Assembly (NCBI GenBank): GCA_020073305.1
Contig: JAIQFK010000008.1
Coordinates: 240,651-304,650 of the forward strand
Length of the DNA stretch: 64,000 nt
Direction of reading: 5' to 3'
Source of the DNA: Terriglobia bacterium
Lineage (GTDB): Bacteria; Acidobacteriota; Terriglobia; Bryobacterales; Bryobacteraceae
Shown here: one piece after another, positions 1 through 9,044 of the stretch
Layout: each line of letters begins with the position of its first letter
How positions within the stretch are numbered: position 1 is the first letter of the stretch
Translations under genes and position numbers: made by a program
Notes under the pieces: model-generated
What the model was told of the DNA's origin: nothing
Databases searched by the model: none
What the model saw: only the letters and a program-made list of their open reading frames with translations

Positions 1-206
1 TATCTCCAGTCCTCCTCCTCTTCTTCTTCCTCATCGGCCGGTTCTTCGTCCTCATCCTCCAGGTCATCGGCGGATTCGAGTTCCAGAGGATTTTTGCCAA
101 CGACTTTGAGATCCGCGCCGCATTCGTCGCAGCTCAGCGAATCGCCTTCATCTACATCTTCCTCGTCAACGTCGATGGTGCCGTCGCATACAGGACAAGT
201 GACCAT
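1..206 (-). CDS. LysW-like acidic zinc-ribbon protein (3' end off window)
   Basis: Starts with ATG at 206, with AGAAGG about eight bases upstream; 68 residues are visible before the window edge. Two Cys-x2-Cys pairs (CPVC near residue 4 and CDEC near residue 26) form a zinc ribbon, followed by KNPLELE and a strongly acidic tail ending EDW-R at the edge. This is the layout of LysW, the amino-group carrier protein of LysW-dependent lysine/arginine synthesis, in which a C-terminal Glu carries the substrate. The tail here is longer than in typical LysW (about 54 residues) and the last residues are not visible, so carrier function cannot be confirmed. Too short and truncated for automated calling. 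Confidence 0.6.
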   Translation of the reverse strand, partial: MVTCPVCDGTIDVDEEDVDEGDSLSCDECGADLKVVGKNPLELESADDLEDEDEEPADEEEEEEEDWR

Positions 207-260
207 ATTGGCGCCTTCTTTTTATAGCTTATATCAGAACTCTCAGCCGTCAATCCCCGT

Positions 261-708
261 CTAAGCCTTCTGCTGCTTGGCCATGCGCCGGCGCGTCGTC
301 GCCGGCACAATATTCTTCATGCGCAGGCACATGAACATCTGCGCGCGATGCGTCAGCTCATGTTCCTTCGTGAACTGCAGCGTTTCCAAGCGCGTCGCGC
401 ATTTCCACGTTCTGGCGCAGAGCTTGTGCCAGCGCCGCCGCGTCCGGAGTCTGGGGCAGCTCGGCGATGTACTTCTGCAGCATTTCGCGGAATTGCGGCG
501 TGGCCATGTTTTCCACGCCGTCGAGCAGCAGCCCGGTGATCGCGTGGCCGGCTTCCAGAATATGGCGGGCCATCTCCCGGAAGCTCATGACGTCGGCCAC
601 GGGCTTGAAATCCAGCTCCGCGGCGGGAAAATCCTCGACGGCTTGCGCCGTATCCTGCCGGACTGTTTTCCACGAATCCAGCACGGTTTCTGTTCGGATC
701 ATAGCCAT
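261..708 (-). pseudogene. DinB-family protein with an apparent one-base frameshift
   Basis: The ATG at 708 opens a frame (MAMIRTETVLDSW...) with a DinB-like four-helix pattern, but it stops early at 358 after EMRDALG. From about 387 the next frame continues a normal DinB C-terminus: LQFTKEHELTHRAQMF, then a basic tail ending KQQKA with TAG at 261-263. The HELTHR segment carries the His of the DinB metal site, so the truncated frame would lack it. Dropping one G at the GG (plus-strand CC at 386-387) joins the frames as DALETLQFTKEH. Total length of about 149 residues fits the family (about 150-165). Either a real null allele or an assembly/sequencing error. Lies 38 bp after the glucosidase, same strand. 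Confidence 0.7.
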
Positions 709-746
709 TCATTGTAACCGTGCGCGAGCGCGGCTTGAAGGGCGAC

Positions 747-3380
747 TTACCCGATCTCCGCAAGGAGCCGTACGATCAGCGCCGTCCACCCGGTTTGATG
801 ATTGGCTCCGCAGCCACGGCCGTTGTCCCCGTGAAAGTATTCGAAAAACCACACCAGGTCGCGCCAGTGCGGATTCTGTGCGAAGACACGCATATCGCCC
901 TGCCACGCGCTGCCGCCGGAGGCGTTGGGCAAGAAAATGGCGGCCACGCGCCGCATGAGCTCGCACGCCACCTCTTTCAGGTTCATCAGCTTGCCCGACC
1001 CGGTCGGGCACTCGACACGGAAGGTGTCGCCGTAGAAGTAGTGGTAGCGTTCCAGGGCCTCGATCAGCAGGTAGTTGGGCGGGAGCCAGACCGGCCCGCG
1101 CCAGTTCGAATTCCCGCCAAACAGGGCATCCGTCGATTCACCCGGCTCGTAGTCCACGCGCCGCTCGTCTCCGTCCACGTGCAATACGAACGGCTGTTCG
1201 CGGTGAATGCGCGACAGCGAGCGGATTCCGTACGGCGAGAGGAATTCATTGGGATCGAGCAAGTAACGCAAGACGCGCTCCAGCCGCTCGCGCGACGGAA
1301 TCGCCAGCAGCCGGTGCGTGTTGTGGCTCTTGCCGCCCATCTCCATATACGAGATCTGCTGCGCCAGATCGCGGCGGTTTCGCAGAAACCATTCCATGCG
1401 CTTGCGAAATCCGGGGGCCAGGTCGATCACCGCTTGATCCAGAACCTCAACCGCAAAAAGCGGCACCAGGCCCACCACGGAACGGACGCGCAACGGCATG
1501 TTGGCGCCGCCGATTTGCAGCTGGTCGTAGTAGAAGCCGTCTTCTTCGTCCCAAAGGCCCGTGCCGCCCAGCGTGTTCATGGCATCGGCGATCGCCACGA
1601 AGTGTTCGAAAAACTTGGACGCGATGTCTTCGTAAGACGAATCGTAAGCCGCCAGCTCCAGCGCCATGGAGAGCATGGTGGAGCAGTAGAAGGCCATCCA
1701 CGCCGTTCCATCGGCTTGCTCCAGCGCTCCGCCGCCGGGGAGCGGCTTGGATCGGTCAAACACGCCGACGTTATCCAGTCCCAGGAAGCCGCCCGCGAAC
1801 ACGTGCTTGCCGCGAACGTCCTTGCGGTTCACCCACCAAGTGAAATTGAGCAGCAACTTCTGGAAGACGCGCGCCAGAAACTGCCGGTCGCGGCCGCCGC
1901 GCCGCCCGGTCATCTTGTAAACGCGCCAGCAGGCCCAGGCATGAACGGGCGGGTTAACGTCCGAGAACGCAAACTCATATGCCGGCATCTCGCCGTTCGG
2001 GTGCATGTACCATTCGCGGAGCAACAGCACCAGTTGATCTTTGGCGAACTGCGGATCGAGTTGCGCGAACGGAATCATGTGGAAGCCCAGGTCCCAGGCG
2101 GCATACCACGGGTACTCCCAGTTGTCCGGCATGGAAATCACGTCGCGATTGTAGAGGTGGCCCCAATCGGAATTGCGGCCGTCGCGCCGGCTGGCCGGAG
2201 GAGGCGGCTGCGCCGGGTCGCCCTCCAGCCAGTCCGCCACGGCGTAGTGGTAAAACTGCTTGGTCCATAGCAGCCCGGCATAGGCTTGGCGCGTGATGGA
2301 CCGCGCGGCGTCGGAACCGCACAGCAGATCGCCATAGAATTCGTCTGCCTCGTCGATGCGTTGCTCGAAGACAGGGATCTCTGGCGTCTTCGTGCCGGCG
2401 AGCGGCAACGAGCGGAGCCTCAGATTCACGGCCTTGCTCTCCCCGGGCGCCAGATCGAAACGATAGTGCATCGCCGCCTTGGTTCCCACGCCCTGCGGGT
2501 TCACCGCCTCCTTCCGCCCGTGGATGAGGTACTCATGGAACGCGTCCTTCACATGGGGTGTCGCGTTCTGTGTCGCGAAAAGCCGCTGGAAGTTGGTCTC
2601 GTTCTCCGTGAACAGCACGTCAGCCGCCGCATCGAATTCGAGTTGATAGCTTCCGAGCGAGGCGTGCTCGGCGACGATGCGCGCCTCGTCGCATCGCGAC
2701 AGCTTTGCCTTGGGCCAGTATCCTTCGCCCGTCCGGCCCCACGACCAGGTGTTCCGAAACCACAGCGTGGGCAGCAGGTGAAGCGTGGCGGCATCCGGCC
2801 CGCGGTTCGCCGCCGTGATGCGGATCAGAATATCGTCCGCGTCCGCCTTGGCGTATTCCGCGAAGACATCGAAATAGCGGTCGCCGTCGAAGACGCCAGT
2901 ATCCAGGATCTCGAACTCCGGCTGCTGGCGGCTTCTGCGCCGGTTCTCGTCAACCAGCCGCGCATAGGGAAACTCAGCCTGCGGATACTTATAGAGCGCC
3001 TTCATGTAGGAGTGAGTGGGAGTGGAATCCAGGTAAAAATAGCACTCCTTGACGTCCTCGCCGTGATTCGCCTCCGGCCCGCTCGTCCCAAAAAGGCGCT
3101 CCTTCAGGATGGGATCGCGCCCGTTCCATAGGGCCAGGGCGAAGCACATCCGGCCTTCGCGATCGCAGATGCCCAGCAGCCCGTCCTCGCCCCAACGGTA
3201 CGCCCGGCTGCGTGCGTGATCGTGCGGAAAGTACGCCCAGCAGTTCCCGTCCTCGGAATAGTCCTCGCGAACCGTTCCCCATTGCCGCTCGGAAAGGTAC
3301 GGCCCCCAGCGCTTCCAGTTCTTCTCGCGCCGGGTATCCTCGCCAAGCCGTTGGCGCTCGGCGCCTTTGTCGGCCGCCAT
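747..3380 (-). CDS. GH63-type (MGH1-like) glucosidase
   Basis: 877 residues. The C-terminal half resembles the (alpha/alpha)6 barrel of glycoside hydrolase family 63 / mannosylglycerate-hydrolase-like enzymes: [19 protein letters not shown] has the W-D-x-G-F motif that carries a catalytic Asp in this clan, and [20 protein letters not shown] is typical of the second acidic loop. The N-terminal third ([20 protein letters not shown]) matches bacterial proteins annotated simply as glucosidase. No signal peptide, so probably cytoplasmic, acting on alpha-glucosides such as glucosylglycerate or trehalose-like solutes; the substrate is inferred. Its ATG shares one base with the stop of the preceding glucose dehydrogenase gene (TGATG), so the two are probably translationally coupled. 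Confidence 0.8.
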   Translation of the reverse strand: MAADKGAERQRLGEDTRREKNWKRWGPYLSERQWGTVREDYSEDGNCWAYFPHDHARSRAYRWGEDGLLGICDREGRMCFALALWNGRDPILKERLFGTSGPEANHGEDVKECYFYLDSTPTHSYMKALYKYPQAEFPYARLVDENRRRSRQQPEFEILDTGVFDGDRYFDVFAEYAKADADDILIRITAANRGPDAATLHLLPTLWFRNTWSWGRTGEGYWPKAKLSRCDEARIVAEHASLGSYQLEFDAAADVLFTENETNFQRLFATQNATPHVKDAFHEYLIHGRKEAVNPQGVGTKAAMHYRFDLAPGESKAVNLRLRSLPLAGTKTPEIPVFEQRIDEADEFYGDLLCGSDAARSITRQAYAGLLWTKQFYHYAVADWLEGDPAQPPPPASRRDGRNSDWGHLYNRDVISMPDNWEYPWYAAWDLGFHMIPFAQLDPQFAKDQLVLLLREWYMHPNGEMPAYEFAFSDVNPPVHAWACWRVYKMTGRRGGRDRQFLARVFQKLLLNFTWWVNRKDVRGKHVFAGGFLGLDNVGVFDRSKPLPGGGALEQADGTAWMAFYCSTMLSMALELAAYDSSYEDIASKFFEHFVAIADAMNTLGGTGLWDEEDGFYYDQLQIGGANMPLRVRSVVGLVPLFAVEVLDQAVIDLAPGFRKRMEWFLRNRRDLAQQISYMEMGGKSHNTHRLLAIPSRERLERVLRYLLDPNEFLSPYGIRSLSRIHREQPFVLHVDGDERRVDYEPGESTDALFGGNSNWRGPVWLPPNYLLIEALERYHYFYGDTFRVECPTGSGKLMNLKEVACELMRRVAAIFLPNASGGSAWQGDMRVFAQNPHWRDLVWFFEYFHGDNGRGCGANHQTGWTALIVRLLAEIG

Positions 3381-4504
3381 CAGCTTCTCCCGTCCAGCAC
3401 AATGATATTTTTGATTCCGGACCGGTCGAAAACTGGTTCGAGGAATTCTTCAATCGGATAGCGCCCGGTGATTAAGGCACTCACGGCATCCGGCCAGCGC
3501 CGGTAAAACAGCCCCAGGTCGCGGATGGCCGCTTCGAATGCATCCTTGCCTGCGTTCACGGTTCCCAGGATCACCTGATTCTTCAGCACCAGGTGATACA
3601 GAAGTGAATGAGCATCGATGGAGATCGGCTCGCCATGGCGCGGCACGCCCGTAAAGCAGTAAACCGCGTCCGTGCCCAGCACTTCGAGCAGCTCGAACGC
3701 AGTCTGTGTCGCGCCTGCCGCTTCGTACACCACATCAATATTACCCACCTCGGAGGCGAGTTGCCCGGCGTTGACTGTTGCGGAACAAAAGTAGCGCGCG
3801 CCGAACGCCGCGGCCAGGGCGGCTCTTGGATTTGGGGTCCCCTCGCGCGAATAAACAAACGTCTCGAACCCGGCATTCACCAGAGCCATTGCTCCTAGGA
3901 GACCCACCGGTCCTGCGCCAAGCACAACCGCGCGCCGGCCATGGGGCTTGCCCGGGCTTGCGGAAGACCAGGGCAGCCGCTGCTGAATGGCGTAGATCTG
4001 GATCAGAGCCTTCTCGGCGATCGTCAGCGGCTCCACCAGCACCGCCACCGCGCGCAGATCCCTGGGAACCGCATTCAGGTACTGCTCATCATCCACCACG
4101 AAGCCGGTCATGAATCCGTGCTGCTGCTTGATGCCCCGTTCCCGAAAATCGTCGGTGTAACAGAAGTCCTGCCGTTCCGCGCGGCAGGCCGCGCATTCAG
4201 GGTGCGGGCAGGGCCGGCGGACCATCGGAACTACCAGGTCACCCTCCTGGAACCGGCTCACCGCCGGGCCGGTTTCCACCACTTCGCCCAGCGCCTCATG
4301 TCCCAGCACCAGAAATTCGAATCCTTCCGGCGGCGTGCCGTGATGGAAGCTGGCAATTTCGCGGTCCGTGCCGCAAACGCCGACTTCCAGCATGCGCAGC
4401 TTAACCTCGGTGGGCGCCGTGATCCGCGGCTCGTCGAGCGCCACCACCTCGATCTTGCGCTTCCCGGGAAAAACCGCGCCGGCTTTCATCTCACGTTCTG
4501 CCAA
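3380..4504 (-). CDS. Zinc-dependent glucose 1-dehydrogenase (MDR superfamily)
   Basis: About 370 residues. Medium-chain dehydrogenase with the catalytic zinc site VGVCGTDRE and LGHEALGEV, a four-Cys structural zinc loop ([18 protein letters not shown]) and a Rossmann motif [13 protein letters not shown]. The C-G-T-D-R-E sequence and E-P-L-T hinge are those of archaeal/bacterial glucose dehydrogenases oxidising D-glucose to gluconolactone with NAD(P). The frame opens with TTG at 4504, directly after the upstream TAG and preceded by AGGAAGG; an ATG five codons in (4489) is an alternative. Its stop overlaps the glucosidase start, suggesting that glucose released by the neighbour is oxidised here. 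Confidence 0.85.
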   Translation of the reverse strand: MAEREMKAGAVFPGKRKIEVVALDEPRITAPTEVKLRMLEVGVCGTDREIASFHHGTPPEGFEFLVLGHEALGEVVETGPAVSRFQEGDLVVPMVRRPCPHPECAACRAERQDFCYTDDFRERGIKQQHGFMTGFVVDDEQYLNAVPRDLRAVAVLVEPLTIAEKALIQIYAIQQRLPWSSASPGKPHGRRAVVLGAGPVGLLGAMALVNAGFETFVYSREGTPNPRAALAAAFGARYFCSATVNAGQLASEVGNIDVVYEAAGATQTAFELLEVLGTDAVYCFTGVPRHGEPISIDAHSLLYHLVLKNQVILGTVNAGKDAFEAAIRDLGLFYRRWPDAVSALITGRYPIEEFLEPVFDRSGIKNIIVLDGRS

Positions 4505-4837
4505 CTACGCCTTCCTGCATTCCGGGCAGGTACAGATCTTCCGGAAGTGCTCAAACGAGTAGATTCCGGTGCTGTGCCCGTCGCTCCATACGATGCGAAT
4601 CGCGTAGTTGCCGACCGGTTCCACATCCACCATCTTCAGCGCCGGTTTGAACATGGGAAACGGCGAGGCCGCATGCTTAGTGGTAGGCGGGGTGCCATGA
4701 GCGCCGGTACAGGTGGCGCAGGGGCAGTTTTCTCGCAGGTAATCCAAGGTGTAGCTGCTGGCGTGCCCGTCTTTCCAGTCGATCGTTATGCCCTTGGATT
4801 TCGAGATGGCGATGTGTTCCGGATCCGTCGAGGCCAT
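4505..4837 (-). CDS. DUF971 / GBBH-like N-terminal domain protein
   Basis: 110 residues. The fold is recognised from WKDGHASSYTLDYLRENCPCATC at the N-terminus and IVWSDGHSTGIYSFEHFRKIC at the C-terminus, the two halves of the DUF971 (gamma-butyrobetaine-hydroxylase N-terminal) domain. Conserved Cys pairs (CPCATC and CTCPEC) could bind zinc or an Fe-S cluster; family members are often linked to Fe-S protein maturation, but no function is shown here. It begins four bases after the rel stop and abuts the dehydrogenase start, so it belongs to the same transcript. Confidence 0.8.
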   Translation of the reverse strand: MASTDPEHIAISKSKGITIDWKDGHASSYTLDYLRENCPCATCTGAHGTPPTTKHAASPFPMFKPALKMVDVEPVGNYAIRIVWSDGHSTGIYSFEHFRKICTCPECRKA

Positions 4838-4841
4838 GGGT

Positions 4842-7082
4842 CTAATTGAGGAGCCGCTCGACGTCCCGGATCCCTGAAATGCGGCGCATGGCTGCCACCA
4901 GCTTCTCGAGCTGCTTCTTATCCCGTATGTCCACGGTCATCTCCACCAGCGCGCCATCCGCGGCATTCCCTTCGGTGCGCGCTTCCAGGCTCCGGATGTT
5001 GGTGTTCTCCGCGGAAACCACGGAGGTGATCTGTGCCAGCAGGCCGGGGCGGTCATCCGTATGGACGACAATTTTGACCGGAAAAGCATCGGCGGTATTG
5101 CGCGCCCACTCCACCTCGATCTTACGCTCCACGTCGTAAAGCAGGTTCTGAACGTTGGGACACATTTTGGAATGGACGGCGATGCCTTTGCCCCGCGTCA
5201 CATACCCTACGATCGCTTCACCACGGATCGGGTTGCAGCACTTGGCCCGGTACACCAGCAGGTCGTCTACACCCTTCACCTTGATGACCGCGTCGCCATC
5301 GTGGTGGGCCGGCGGCGCTCCTCCTCCCGGAACCGGCTCTGGAACCGCTTTGGGCAGCTCCATTTGCTCCTCTTTGAACTGCTGCGGCGCCATTTTCTGG
5401 AGCGCCTGGCGCGCGGAGAACTTGCCGTACCCCAGCGCGGCGTACAGGTCCTCGATCTTACCGACTCCGTAATCGGCCGCAGCCTTCTCCAGGTCGCTGC
5501 GCTGGACTTTGCTCAACTGAACGCCCAGGCGCCGCGCTTCCTTTTCGAGGTACTTTTGGCCAATCTCGATAGCCTTGGTGCGCTCGTTAGCGTTGATGAC
5601 ATGCTTGATCTTGTTGCGGGCGCGAGGCGTCTTCACCACCGCCAGCCAGTCTTTGCTGGGCTGGTGGCCGGGTTGCGTGAGAATCTCCACGATGTCGCCG
5701 TTCTTCAGCGTGTAACGGAGGGGGACAATGCGGCTGTTTACCTTCGCACCCACGCAGGCCTGGCCCACATCGGAGTGAATGGCGTAGGCAAAATCTATGG
5801 GAGTCGCATCGCGCGGAAGCACGATCACCTTGCCGCGCGGCGTGAAGGTGTAGACTTCCTCCGGATACAGGTCCACTCTCAAAGTGGACATGAACTCGCC
5901 GGGATCCTGCACGTCGCGCTGCCACTCCACCAGGTGGCGCAGCCATGCGATCCGCTGATCGTCATCCGCCGGCCCCTTCTTGCCCTCCTTGTATTTCCAG
6001 TGCGCGGCAATGCCCTCTTCCGCGACGCGGTGCATCTCTTCGGTGCGGATCTGCACTTCGAAGTGCCGGCCTTCGGGCCCTACAACGGACGTATGCAGCG
6101 ACTGGTAGAGGTTGGGGCGGGGAATCGCGATGAAGTCCTTGATGCGTCCGGGCACCGGGCGCCACTCGTTGTGAATCACGCCCAGAGCCGCGTAGCAATT
6201 CTTCACCGAGTCGGTGATGATGCGGATGGCCGCCAGATCGTAGACCTGCTCGATCAAGATCTTCTGGCGCTTCATCTTCTGATAGATGGAGTAGGCGCGC
6301 TTCAGCCGGCCTTCGACGCGCGCCGGAATTCCCTCGCGCCTCAGCTCCGCCTCGATCATCTGCCGGATGCGGGTCAGGAACTCCTCGTTGGCATGCCGGC
6401 CCGATTCGAGCGAGCGCGTGATTTCTTCCCACGCCGCTGCGTCAATGTAACGAAAGGCGAGATCTTCGAGCTCGCCGCGAATTTTGCCCATGCCCAGCCG
6501 GTGGGCGATGGGACCGTAGATTTCGATCGTCTCGCGGGCGATGCGTTCCCGGCGTTCCGGTTCCTGGATGAAGGCCAGCGTCCGCATGTTGTGCAGCCGG
6601 TCCGCCAGCTTGACGATGATGACGCGGATATCGTTCACCATCGCCAGCAGCATTTTGCGGAAGCTCTCCGCCTGCCGTTCTTCCGCCGAGAAGAAATCGA
6701 GCTTGCTCAGCTTGGTGACGCCGTCCACGCAGCGCGCCACGTCTTCGCCGAAATTCTTGCGAATATCCTCGACGGTGACGATGGTATCTTCTACGACGTC
6801 GTGCAGGAGCCCAGTTTCGATGGTGACCAGGTCCATCCGCATGTCGGCCAGGAAGTGAGCCACCATGAGCGGATGAACCATGTACGGTTCGCCCGAATCC
6901 CGCGTTTGCAGTTTGTGATGTTCGGAGGAAAAACGAAACGCCTTTTCAATCGGCGCCAGATCATCCCGCGGCCGAACCTCGCCAACCTTCGCCCTCAGTT
7001 CGCTAAACAGCTTCTCAACGGGCGCCTCAGCCGGAGGGGATGGAGAAGCTGGCGGGACATTGACGCTAGGCTCGGAGGCCAC
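4842..7082 (-). CDS. rel: Bifunctional (p)ppGpp synthetase/hydrolase Rel (RelA/SpoT)
   Basis: 746 residues, the normal length of a long RSH enzyme. Domains in order: HD hydrolase (about 45-150, with YMVHP, LLHDVVEDT and KLADRLHNMRTL, so hydrolase residues are kept), synthetase (about 230-350, ending EVQIRTEEMHRVAEEGIAAHWKYK), TGS (about 390-450, TPRGKVIVLPRDATPIDFAY), zinc-finger region with Cys-Cys (RAKCCNPIRGE), and C-terminal ACT (VHTDDRPGLLAQITSVVSAENTNI). Makes and degrades the stringent-response alarmone. The start appears to be GTG at 7082, without a clear Shine-Dalgarno site; a heptad repeat hairpin lies just upstream. First gene of the rel-DUF971-dehydrogenase-glucosidase train. Confidence 0.95.
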   Translation of the reverse strand: MASEPSVNVPPASPSPPAEAPVEKLFSELRAKVGEVRPRDDLAPIEKAFRFSSEHHKLQTRDSGEPYMVHPLMVAHFLADMRMDLVTIETGLLHDVVEDTIVTVEDIRKNFGEDVARCVDGVTKLSKLDFFSAEERQAESFRKMLLAMVNDIRVIIVKLADRLHNMRTLAFIQEPERRERIARETIEIYGPIAHRLGMGKIRGELEDLAFRYIDAAAWEEITRSLESGRHANEEFLTRIRQMIEAELRREGIPARVEGRLKRAYSIYQKMKRQKILIEQVYDLAAIRIITDSVKNCYAALGVIHNEWRPVPGRIKDFIAIPRPNLYQSLHTSVVGPEGRHFEVQIRTEEMHRVAEEGIAAHWKYKEGKKGPADDDQRIAWLRHLVEWQRDVQDPGEFMSTLRVDLYPEEVYTFTPRGKVIVLPRDATPIDFAYAIHSDVGQACVGAKVNSRIVPLRYTLKNGDIVEILTQPGHQPSKDWLAVVKTPRARNKIKHVINANERTKAIEIGQKYLEKEARRLGVQLSKVQRSDLEKAAADYGVGKIEDLYAALGYGKFSARQALQKMAPQQFKEEQMELPKAVPEPVPGGGAPPAHHDGDAVIKVKGVDDLLVYRAKCCNPIRGEAIVGYVTRGKGIAVHSKMCPNVQNLLYDVERKIEVEWARNTADAFPVKIVVHTDDRPGLLAQITSVVSAENTNIRSLEARTEGNAADGALVEMTVDIRDKKQLEKLVAAMRRISGIRDVERLLN

Positions 7083-7096
7083 GATTTAATTGTAAG

Positions 7097-7200
7097 AGGT
7101 GTTAGGCGCTAGGTGCTAGGTTTTAGATGCCAGGTGTTAGACCGCGCTCGAGCAGATCAGCCCGCTGTCCGCTAGAACCTAACACCTGGCACCTAACACC
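7097..7200. repeat. Family A heptad-repeat hairpin between the TPR gene and rel
   Basis: The left arm is a run of seven-base units (GGTGTTA GGCGCTA GGTGCTA GGTTTTA GATGCCA GGTGTTA). After a spacer rich in GC, the right arm runs in complement (TAACACC TGGCACC TAACACC, ending at 7200). The outer arms pair over nearly 30 bases with a few mismatches. Same family as the copies near 48544, 49543, 49807, 57046 and 62383. It fills the whole gap between the two genes and ends within five bases of the TPR-gene stop. Confidence 0.85.
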
Positions 7201-7204
7201 TTTT

Positions 7205-8005
7205 CTACTGGGCGCTCAAACCTGTGCTGACGGGCTTGCGCTCCGCCTTGATCTTCTTAGTTTCGAGCGTCTTCTGCACCCAATTGTTGGCGACTTCGAT
7301 ATCTTTCTGGTACGCCTCCGGAGTGTCATCGAGATCGGCGCGCTCACGAATCAACAGGTTCATGTACGCCATGGCATCGTCGTACTCCTTGTCGATCTCG
7401 AGCGCTTTCTCCAGATTTTGAATGCCCGCGTTCACCAGCGGCAGGTATTGAGTTTTCAGTTCTTCCTTGACCTTCTTGTCCTTGATGGGCCCGGGGTCTT
7501 CCGGTTTCATGCTCAGCTTCGCGCGCGCCGTTCCATAGATTGGGTACCATTTGCTCCAGGCGATGACGCCCAGAGTGTAGTAGGCTTCCTTATCCTTGGC
7601 GTTGAGTTCGACGCACTTCTTGTACCAATCCTCGGCCTGCTCCCATTTCTTCTGGTTGTAATAGAGCGAGGCAATCGATTTGGTGGCGACGTCGTTCTTG
7701 GGATCCTGCTGCAGCACTTTCTGAAACTGGTCGAGAGCGCGATCCGCCATCTGCTGGTTTTCCGGGGAATCCGCCCCCGGAATGTACTGCATGTAGTACG
7801 CCATCGCCAGGTACAGCCGCGCAGGCGTGAAGGTGGGGTCGAGCTGCACGGCTTGCTCGAACCGCTCCACCGCCTGCGTGTACTGAGTGCTCTTATAGGC
7901 CTGGACGCCGCGGTTCAGATTGTCACGCGCCTTGAGCTTGTTGCAGCCGGTGGCCGCCAGCGCCAGCGCGGCGACCGCCAAGAGCGCGGCTAGGTTGCGT
8001 TTCAT
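7205..8005 (-). CDS. TPR-repeat lipoprotein linked to TonB/ExbBD
   Basis: 266 residues. A signal peptide with lipobox (LAATGC, Cys at residue 21) predicts a lipid-anchored periplasmic or outer-membrane protein. Tetratricopeptide repeats are visible: NLNRGVQAYKSTQYTQAVERFEQAVQLDPTF, then ALDQFQKVLQQDPKN, then WEQAEDWYKKCVELNAKD and LEKALEIDKEYDDAM. Its ATG overlaps the stop of exbD by one base (TAATG), placing it as the last gene of the tonB-exbB-exbD-exbD operon. It may scaffold the TonB energy system; that role is inferred from position alone. Confidence 0.85.
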   Translation of the reverse strand: MKRNLAALLAVAALALAATGCNKLKARDNLNRGVQAYKSTQYTQAVERFEQAVQLDPTFTPARLYLAMAYYMQYIPGADSPENQQMADRALDQFQKVLQQDPKNDVATKSIASLYYNQKKWEQAEDWYKKCVELNAKDKEAYYTLGVIAWSKWYPIYGTARAKLSMKPEDPGPIKDKKVKEELKTQYLPLVNAGIQNLEKALEIDKEYDDAMAYMNLLIRERADLDDTPEAYQKDIEVANNWVQKTLETKKIKAERKPVSTGLSAQ

Positions 8006-8430
8006 TACTGTCCGGCCTCCATCTGAGGCGTCATCAGACCGACTTTGTCGATGCCCGCGCCGTGGGCGATATCAATGGCACGAGCCACATATTGATACTC
8101 GAGATCCGCGTCGCCCTTCACAAAAACCACGCGCTCGGCTCGCGTCTTGAAGATCTCTTCCAGGCGCGGTCCTAACTTCTGGTCATCGGTGGGCTCTTGA
8201 TTGATCGCCATCGTCTTGTCCCGATTAATGACAATCACCACGGTGCGTTGATCCGACTGGCTCTGTGGCTGATTGGGATTCGGCGGCTGAGGTACCAGCG
8301 TCTCGAGTCCTTTCGGCGTCAGCGGCGTGATCACCATGAAAATGATGATCAGCACCAGCAGAACGTCGATCATGGGCGTCATGTTGATATCGGCTTTGGT
8401 TCCGCCCTTGCCTCCTACTGCCATCCCCAT
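8005..8430 (-). CDS. exbD: ExbD/TolR biopolymer transport protein (second copy)
   Basis: 141 residues. A short cytoplasmic N-terminus, one membrane helix (IDVLLVLIIIFMVITPLTP) carrying the conserved Asp of the NMTPMIDVLLVL motif, and a periplasmic domain. Works with ExbB to convert the proton gradient into force on TonB. The ATG-GGG-ATG start allows initiation at 8430 or two codons later. It follows the other exbD by 33 bp and overlaps the TPR lipoprotein start; two tandem, non-identical ExbD proteins are common in operons with large TonB receptor sets. Confidence 0.92.
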   Translation of the reverse strand: MGMAVGGKGGTKADINMTPMIDVLLVLIIIFMVITPLTPKGLETLVPQPPNPNQPQSQSDQRTVVIVINRDKTMAINQEPTDDQKLGPRLEEIFKTRAERVVFVKGDADLEYQYVARAIDIAHGAGIDKVGLMTPQMEAGQ

Positions 8431-8463
8431 AAAATTGCTCCTCTAGCGTTACGCTACACTACC

Positions 8464-8928
8464 CTACTCGCCCGCTCCGGCAGCCGGGGTTGCGCGGCCT
8501 GGCCGCTTCTCCTGAATCTGCTCGGTCAGTAGTCCAAGCTGGTCGACACCCGAGGCTCTCAAGTTGTTGACCACCTCCACCACTTTCTCGTACCGCGCTC
8601 GCGAATCCGCGCGTAAAAATACCTCTTTGTCCACGCGGCCGGTCAGCAGGTCCTTTACCTTGGGAGACATCTGGTCGGCTGGAACCTGCGTGTTGCCCAA
8701 GAAGGTTTTTCCATCGCGCGTCACGGCGACGATGATGGCGTCGGTCTTGTCGGCTGCTTGCATCGCGATGGGATTCTTGGTCCGCACCATATCCACGCTC
8801 ACGCCCTTGGTCAACATGGGCGTGATGACCATGAAAATGATGAGCATGACCAGCATCACGTCCACCATGGGCGTGACGTTGATGTCCGCCACCGGAGGTG
8901 GAGACTCGTGCTTCATGATGATCGACAT
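8464..8928 (-). CDS. exbD: ExbD/TolR biopolymer transport protein (first copy)
   Basis: 154 residues. One membrane helix (VDVMLVMLIIFMVITPMLT) with the conserved Asp of INVTPMVDVMLVM; the periplasmic part ends in a Pro/Ala-rich tail. Same role as the next gene: proton-motive-force coupling to TonB. The two copies share the helix motif but differ clearly in the periplasmic domain, so they may form a mixed ExbD dimer. The ATG lies after GAGGAG on the minus strand. The 116-bp gap to exbB holds a hairpin repeat. Confidence 0.92.
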   Translation of the reverse strand: MSIIMKHESPPPVADINVTPMVDVMLVMLIIFMVITPMLTKGVSVDMVRTKNPIAMQAADKTDAIIVAVTRDGKTFLGNTQVPADQMSPKVKDLLTGRVDKEVFLRADSRARYEKVVEVVNNLRASGVDQLGLLTEQIQEKRPGRATPAAGAGE

Positions 8929-8961
8929 AGAAAACTCCTCTTATCAAACCCCCGCGGCCGC

Positions 8962-9041
8962 CCCGGCAGCCAGTCGCACAAACCGGCTGCCGGGAGATGC
9001 TTATGGGCCGGCTCGGCGGGGCTAACGGCTGAACGCTAGAA
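8962..9041. repeat. Hairpin plus dispersed-repeat fragment between exbB and exbD
   Basis: CCCGGCAGCC at 8962-8971 pairs perfectly with GGCTGCCGGG at 8985-8994 (10-bp stem, 13-base loop). Next to it, 9020-9041 in complement reads CTAGCGTTCAGCCGTTAGCC, which recurs with two changes at 9821-9842 on the other side of exbB. The two copies are in opposite orientation and flank exbB. They may act as mRNA-processing or differential-expression elements within the operon; function is inferred only. Confidence 0.65.
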
Positions 9042-9044
9042 ACC

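Noticed and set aside
720..2270. A 516-codon plus-strand frame across the GH63 gene, and others over clpB (43282-44787) and secY (51269-52993)
   Set aside because: All lie opposite genes with strong domain evidence and have composition typical of antisense frames.
5061..7112. A 683-codon open frame on the plus strand across rel
   Set aside because: It is the antisense of a clearly conserved rel gene; long antisense frames are expected at this G+C. No family motifs or ribosome site.
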